NCBI GenBank assembly: GCA_934102055.1
Contig: CAKOSE010000035.1
Span: forward strand, 1 to 7,076
Length of the DNA stretch: 7,076 bases
Source of the DNA: an uncultured Bacilli bacterium
GTDB taxonomy: Bacteria > Bacillota_I > Bacilli_A > RF39 > UBA660
Direction of reading: 5' to 3'
The translations under genes and the position numbers were made by a program. Of the stretch, positions 4,778-7,076 are shown one piece after another (position 1 is the first letter of the stretch; every line of letters begins with the position of its first letter). The notes under the pieces were generated by a model, which was given only the letters and a program-made list of their open reading frames with translations, was not told where the DNA came from and made no database searches.

Positions 4778-4876
4778 ATGAATGAAATATTAATGATGGA
4801 ATTTGGAAACAATACTTTTATATACACAGACAGAGAAAGAAAACTTAATAAGCGAAGTGTAGAAGAAACTTATTGA
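4778..4876 (+). CDS. Possible 32-aa orphan peptide
   Basis: ATG at 4778 is preceded by AAAGGA (4764-4769) at eight bases. The frame is open for 32 codons to TGA (4874-4876), and a hairpin follows at once. The product (MNEILMMEFGNNTFIYTDRE and then a charged end) is hydrophilic after a Met-rich start and has no membrane span. No family is recognised. It lies between two terminators, so it needs its own promoter; only a poor -10 (TTTAAT, 4746-4751) is seen. It may be a real small protein or chance. Confidence 0.4.
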   Translation: MNEILMMEFGNNTFIYTDRERKLNKRSVEETY

Positions 4877-4914
4877 TTTTAACCACAAATAGTGGTTTTA
4901 TTTTTGGTTAAAAT
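4876..4914 (+). terminator. Terminator-like hairpin with competing inverted repeat before hpf
   Basis: AACCAC (4881-4886) pairs with GTGGTT (4892-4897) and is followed by TTATTTTT, a weak intrinsic terminator for the 32-aa ORF. ATTTTAACCA (4876-4885) is also the exact 10-bp complement of TGGTTAAAAT (4905-4914). The left arm can therefore pair with either right arm. The second arm ends two bases before the TGC of the hpf extended -10, in the place of an operator. Confidence 0.55.
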
Positions 4915-4915
4915 G

Positions 4916-4924
4916 TGCTAAAAT
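4916..4924 (+). promoter_or_regulatory. hpf promoter, extended -10
   Basis: TGCTAAAAT (4916-4924) is an extended -10 box. No clear -35 is seen. The start would be near 4931, the first base of AGGAGG (4931-4936), again leaving a leader of about 14 nt. Confidence 0.55.
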
Positions 4925-4944
4925 TGATTTAGGAGGATGATATT

Positions 4945-5466
4945 ATGAAAATAAATATTCGTGGAGAAAAAATGAATATAACTGAAGCAATGAAAAAATA
5001 TGCTGAAGAAAAACTTCAAAAACTAAATAAGTATATTGAAGATAGTAATGAAATAACAGGAACAATCTTATTTAAAGTATATGGACCTAAACAAAAAATA
5101 GAAGTTACTATTCCTCTTAAAAGTTGCACATTAAGAGTAGAAGAAGAAGGAGCAGATTTCTATGCTATAATTGATACTAGTATAGATAAATTAGAAAGAC
5201 AAATTAAAAAGAATAAAACAAGATTAGTTAATAAAAGAAATAAAAGTAAAATCGATTTTATCTTAGATTTTGAACCCGAAGAAGAAAATGAAAACAAAAT
5301 AATTAAAAGAAAACAAGTAGAGCTAAAACCAATGGACGAAGAAGAAGCGATTCTTCAAATGGAATTATTAGGACATGACTTCTATATGTTCAAAAACATA
5401 GAAACAAACAAAATGTCTGTAGTTTACAAAAGAAAACACGGAGATTACGGAGTAATAGAAGAATAA
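4945..5466 (+). CDS. hpf: Long-form ribosome hibernation promoting factor
   Basis: Long HPF binds the 30S decoding centre with its N-terminal domain and pairs two 70S ribosomes into inactive 100S dimers through its C-terminal domain. Residues 1-95 form the S30AE/YfiA-like domain (MKINIRGEKMNITEAM start, basic helix near 82-100). A charged linker follows (about 100-117). Residues 118-172 are the dimerisation domain, with the signature KRKQVELKPMDEEEA (121-135), LQMELLGHDF (137-146), F149, and VVYKRKHGDYGVIE (159-172). The 173 residues are only slightly short of the usual 180-190. AGGAGG precedes the ATG at eight bases, and the N-terminus matches the family start. The gene is monocistronic, with its own promoter and terminator. 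The inverted repeat at the promoter may carry growth-phase control, which is inference. Confidence 0.95.
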   Translation: MKINIRGEKMNITEAMKKYAEEKLQKLNKYIEDSNEITGTILFKVYGPKQKIEVTIPLKSCTLRVEEEGADFYAIIDTSIDKLERQIKKNKTRLVNKRNKSKIDFILDFEPEEENENKIIKRKQVELKPMDEEEAILQMELLGHDFYMFKNIETNKMSVVYKRKHGDYGVIEE

Positions 5467-5498
5467 GTTATTAGAGACATCTAATGACTTTTTTCTTT
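5465..5498 (+). terminator. hpf intrinsic terminator
   Basis: AAGTTATTAGA (5465-5475) pairs over 11 bp (one G-U) with TCTAATGACTT (5480-5490) around loop GACA, followed by TTTTCTTT. The stem begins inside the hpf stop codon. Confidence 0.85.
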
Positions 5499-5522
5499 CT
5501 ATAGGATATAATTCTACTTTTG

Positions 5523-5536
5523 TGTTAAAATATAAT
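5523..5536 (+). promoter_or_regulatory. Promoter of the polysaccharide deacetylase gene
   Basis: Two overlapping -10 boxes are present: TGTTAAAAT (5523-5531, extended) and TATAAT (5531-5536). No good -35 is seen. Either would start transcription at about 5538-5543, on the AAAGG site (5539-5543), which argues against the in-frame TTG at 5536 as the start codon. Confidence 0.5.
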
Positions 5537-5550
5537 TGAAAGGCAAAGTG

Positions 5551-6975
5551 GTGAATATGAAGTTATCTAACAAAACAAAAATAATTTTATTAACAACATT
5601 ACTAATAACACTCATGATTTTAATTATAACAGGTTATAATTTCTTTGTAAAAAAGGAATTAAAAATATCAAACCTAGAAGACGAAATAATCGAAGTAAAC
5701 AGTACCTATAAAAAAACAAATCCCAATATATGCTATGGATCAGTTTTCGTCTGTAAACCTTTAAAGTACAAAGAAACAGGAAAAGTAAATACCAAAAAAC
5801 TAGGAAACTATAAAATAAACTATAAAATAAACTATCAAAACAAAGAAAAAACAATCATAAAAACAGTAAAAGTAAAAGATACGACAAAACCTAAAATAAT
5901 TATATCCACAGAAAAACTAATAGTATGCCCAAATGGTACTCCTTTAAATACCATAATAAAAGCTGTAGATAATTATGATGGGGATATAACAAACAAAATA
6001 AAAATAGAAAAAAATGGTAAAAACTTCATCTATAAAGTTAAAGATTCATCAAATAATCAAACAACTATCATTAAACAAGCAGAAATAAAAGATGACGTAA
6101 AGCCAAAAATAACTTTAAAAGGGAAACAAATAGAATATTTAAAAATAAATAGCACTTACGAAGAACAAGGTGCAGTAGCACATGATACTTGTGATGGAGA
6201 TATAACAAATAACATAAAAATAACAAACAATGTAGAACCAAATAAAAAAGGAACTTATAGTGTAAAATACGAAGTAACAGATAAATCTGGTAACAAAAAC
6301 GAAACAATAAGAACAGTAAAAGTCGAAGAACAAAAGAATATAACCAAACCAAACGGTAAAACAATATATTTAACATTTGATGATGGGCCAGGTAAAGACA
6401 CAGGAAAACTCTTAAATATTTTAAAAAAATACAACATAAAAGCAACATTCTTTGTAACAAAAAATGTTAATAACTACAAAGAAATCCTAAAAAGAGAATA
6501 TAATGAAGGCCACACAATAGGACTTCATACATGGAGTCATAACTATTCAATATATAAAGATGAAAAAACTTATTTTTATGATTTACACAAAATAGAAAAT
6601 GCAGTTTATGAAATAACAGGACACAAATCAAAAATAATAAGATTTCCCGGAGGAAGTTCTAATACAATAAGTAAATCCTATCAAAAAGGAATAATGAAAA
6701 AACTAACAAAAGAAGTAGAAAAACGAGGATATATATACTTTGATTGGAATGTATATAGTGGAGACGCTGGTGAAACACAAAGTACAAAACAAGTTGCAAA
6801 AAATGTAATCACAACACTAACTCAGCAAGAAACAAATGTAGTCTTACAACATGATATTCACACATATAGTGTTAATGCCGTAGAAAAAATAATAAAATAT
6901 GGTATAAAACACGGCTATAACTTTGCTCCAATAACAGAAAATACTCCATTAATCCAACATAAAGTAAATAATTAA
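5551..6975 (+). CDS. Membrane-anchored polysaccharide/peptidoglycan deacetylase with Ig-like repeats
   Basis: This is an extracellular NodB-type (carbohydrate esterase 4) deacetylase, probably removing acetyl groups from GlcNAc in peptidoglycan or a surface glycan. Numbering is from the ATG at 5557. A TM anchor (about 8-30) is followed by three Ig-like modules (about 37-107, 110-180, 181-257) of the DUF5011/HYR type; the last two carry a DGDIT motif (141-145, 213-217), and the third a 'GTYSVKYEVTDKSGN' strand pair. The catalytic domain is about 265-462: TFDDGP (273-278), HTWSH (324-328), RFPGG (362-366), DWN (396-398) and LQHD (430-433). All five NodB motifs and the metal ligands (D276, H324, H328) are intact, so an active enzyme is expected. 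The start is GTG 5551 (AAAGG at seven bases) or ATG 5557; the mature protein is the same. The exact substrate is unknown. Confidence 0.9.
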   Translation: MNMKLSNKTKIILLTTLLITLMILIITGYNFFVKKELKISNLEDEIIEVNSTYKKTNPNICYGSVFVCKPLKYKETGKVNTKKLGNYKINYKINYQNKEKTIIKTVKVKDTTKPKIIISTEKLIVCPNGTPLNTIIKAVDNYDGDITNKIKIEKNGKNFIYKVKDSSNNQTTIIKQAEIKDDVKPKITLKGKQIEYLKINSTYEEQGAVAHDTCDGDITNNIKITNNVEPNKKGTYSVKYEVTDKSGNKNETIRTVKVEEQKNITKPNGKTIYLTFDDGPGKDTGKLLNILKKYNIKATFFVTKNVNNYKEILKREYNEGHTIGLHTWSHNYSIYKDEKTYFYDLHKIENAVYEITGHKSKIIRFPGGSSNTISKSYQKGIMKKLTKEVEKRGYIYFDWNVYSGDAGETQSTKQVAKNVITTLTQQETNVVLQHDIHTYSVNAVEKIIKYGIKHGYNFAPITENTPLIQHKVNN

Positions 6976-7013
6976 CCAAAGAGATATCAAAAAAAGTATT
7001 GAAGTGATAAAGT

Positions 7014-7054
7014 AAAAGTAGACACATAAAAAGAATGTGATCTACTTTTCTTTT
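7014..7054 (+). terminator. Deacetylase gene terminator
   Basis: AAAAGTAGACACAT (7014-7027) pairs with ATGTG (7035-7039) and TCTACTTTT (7041-7049) with a single bulged A. The tail is TTTTCTTTT. It is a strong rho-independent terminator 38 bp after the stop codon. Confidence 0.85.
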
Positions 7055-7076
7055 GTTATAATTAAATTAAGGAGAT
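7054..7076 (+). promoter_or_regulatory. Promoter and ribosome-binding site of a gene starting beyond the window
   Basis: TGTTATAAT (7054-7062) is a perfect extended -10. AAGGAGAT (7069-7076) is a strong Shine-Dalgarno at the last bases. A plus-strand gene should start within about 5-10 bp of the right edge. The -10 to Shine-Dalgarno gap is only 6 bp. Confidence 0.65.

Noticed and set aside
6071..6460. Minus-strand ORFs opposite the deacetylase gene
   Set aside because: They are Leu/Phe/Tyr-rich antisense shadows of a gene with five intact NodB motifs.
1..7076. CRISPR array, rRNA or replication origin
   Set aside because: No regularly spaced repeat units, rRNA-like stretches or DnaA-box clusters were seen on either strand.

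Overview
The window is very AT-rich and uses the standard bacterial code: TGG encodes Trp, and TGA ends two of the genes. It carries a tmRNA gene, a tRNA-Thr with encoded CCA, a TagO/WecA-type lipid glycosyltransferase and a long-form ribosome hibernation factor. Together these suggest a chromosomal segment from a low-GC Firmicute, most likely an uncultured gut-type member of the Bacilli close to the walled relatives of the Mollicutes. The lineage is an inference. Nearly every gene forms its own short transcription unit, flanked by a clear intrinsic terminator and a TATAAT-like -10 box.

Layout. (1) 1-135 holds the terminator of an off-window upstream unit and the tagO promoter. 136-1197 is tagO, which starts wall glycopolymer synthesis. 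(2) 1221-2231, here called cluster A, is a three-gene operon: a 55-aa single-span membrane peptide, a 150-aa membrane protein with the Arg-Gly-His-x6-Cys signature of AgrB peptidases, and an 82-aa helix-turn-helix-like protein. (3) On the minus strand lie tRNA-Thr(GGU), a two-span DUF3592-like membrane protein with an Asn/Gln-rich tail, and ssrA (tmRNA). (4) 3901-4752, here called cluster B, encodes a 199-aa polytopic membrane protein whose first 50 residues are a paralogue of the 55-aa cluster A peptide. It overlaps a 31-aa ORF. (5) A lone 32-aa ORF, then hpf, then a membrane-anchored polysaccharide deacetylase with extracellular Ig-like repeats. The -10 box and Shine-Dalgarno sequence of another gene lie at the right edge.

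How the genes relate. tagO and the deacetylase both act on the envelope. ssrA and hpf both manage ribosomes, by rescue and hibernation. The most unusual content is the pair of clusters A and B. They share a protein module and an upstream promoter (TTGAAA, 16 bp, TGATARAAT) placed exactly 119 bp before each start codon, with TTGC-type direct repeats 11 bp apart between promoter and gene. This looks like a divergent agr-like signalling locus with a dispersed partner locus that is probably co-regulated. No canonical Cys-containing AgrD pheromone, and no histidine kinase or LytTR regulator, is visible in the window.
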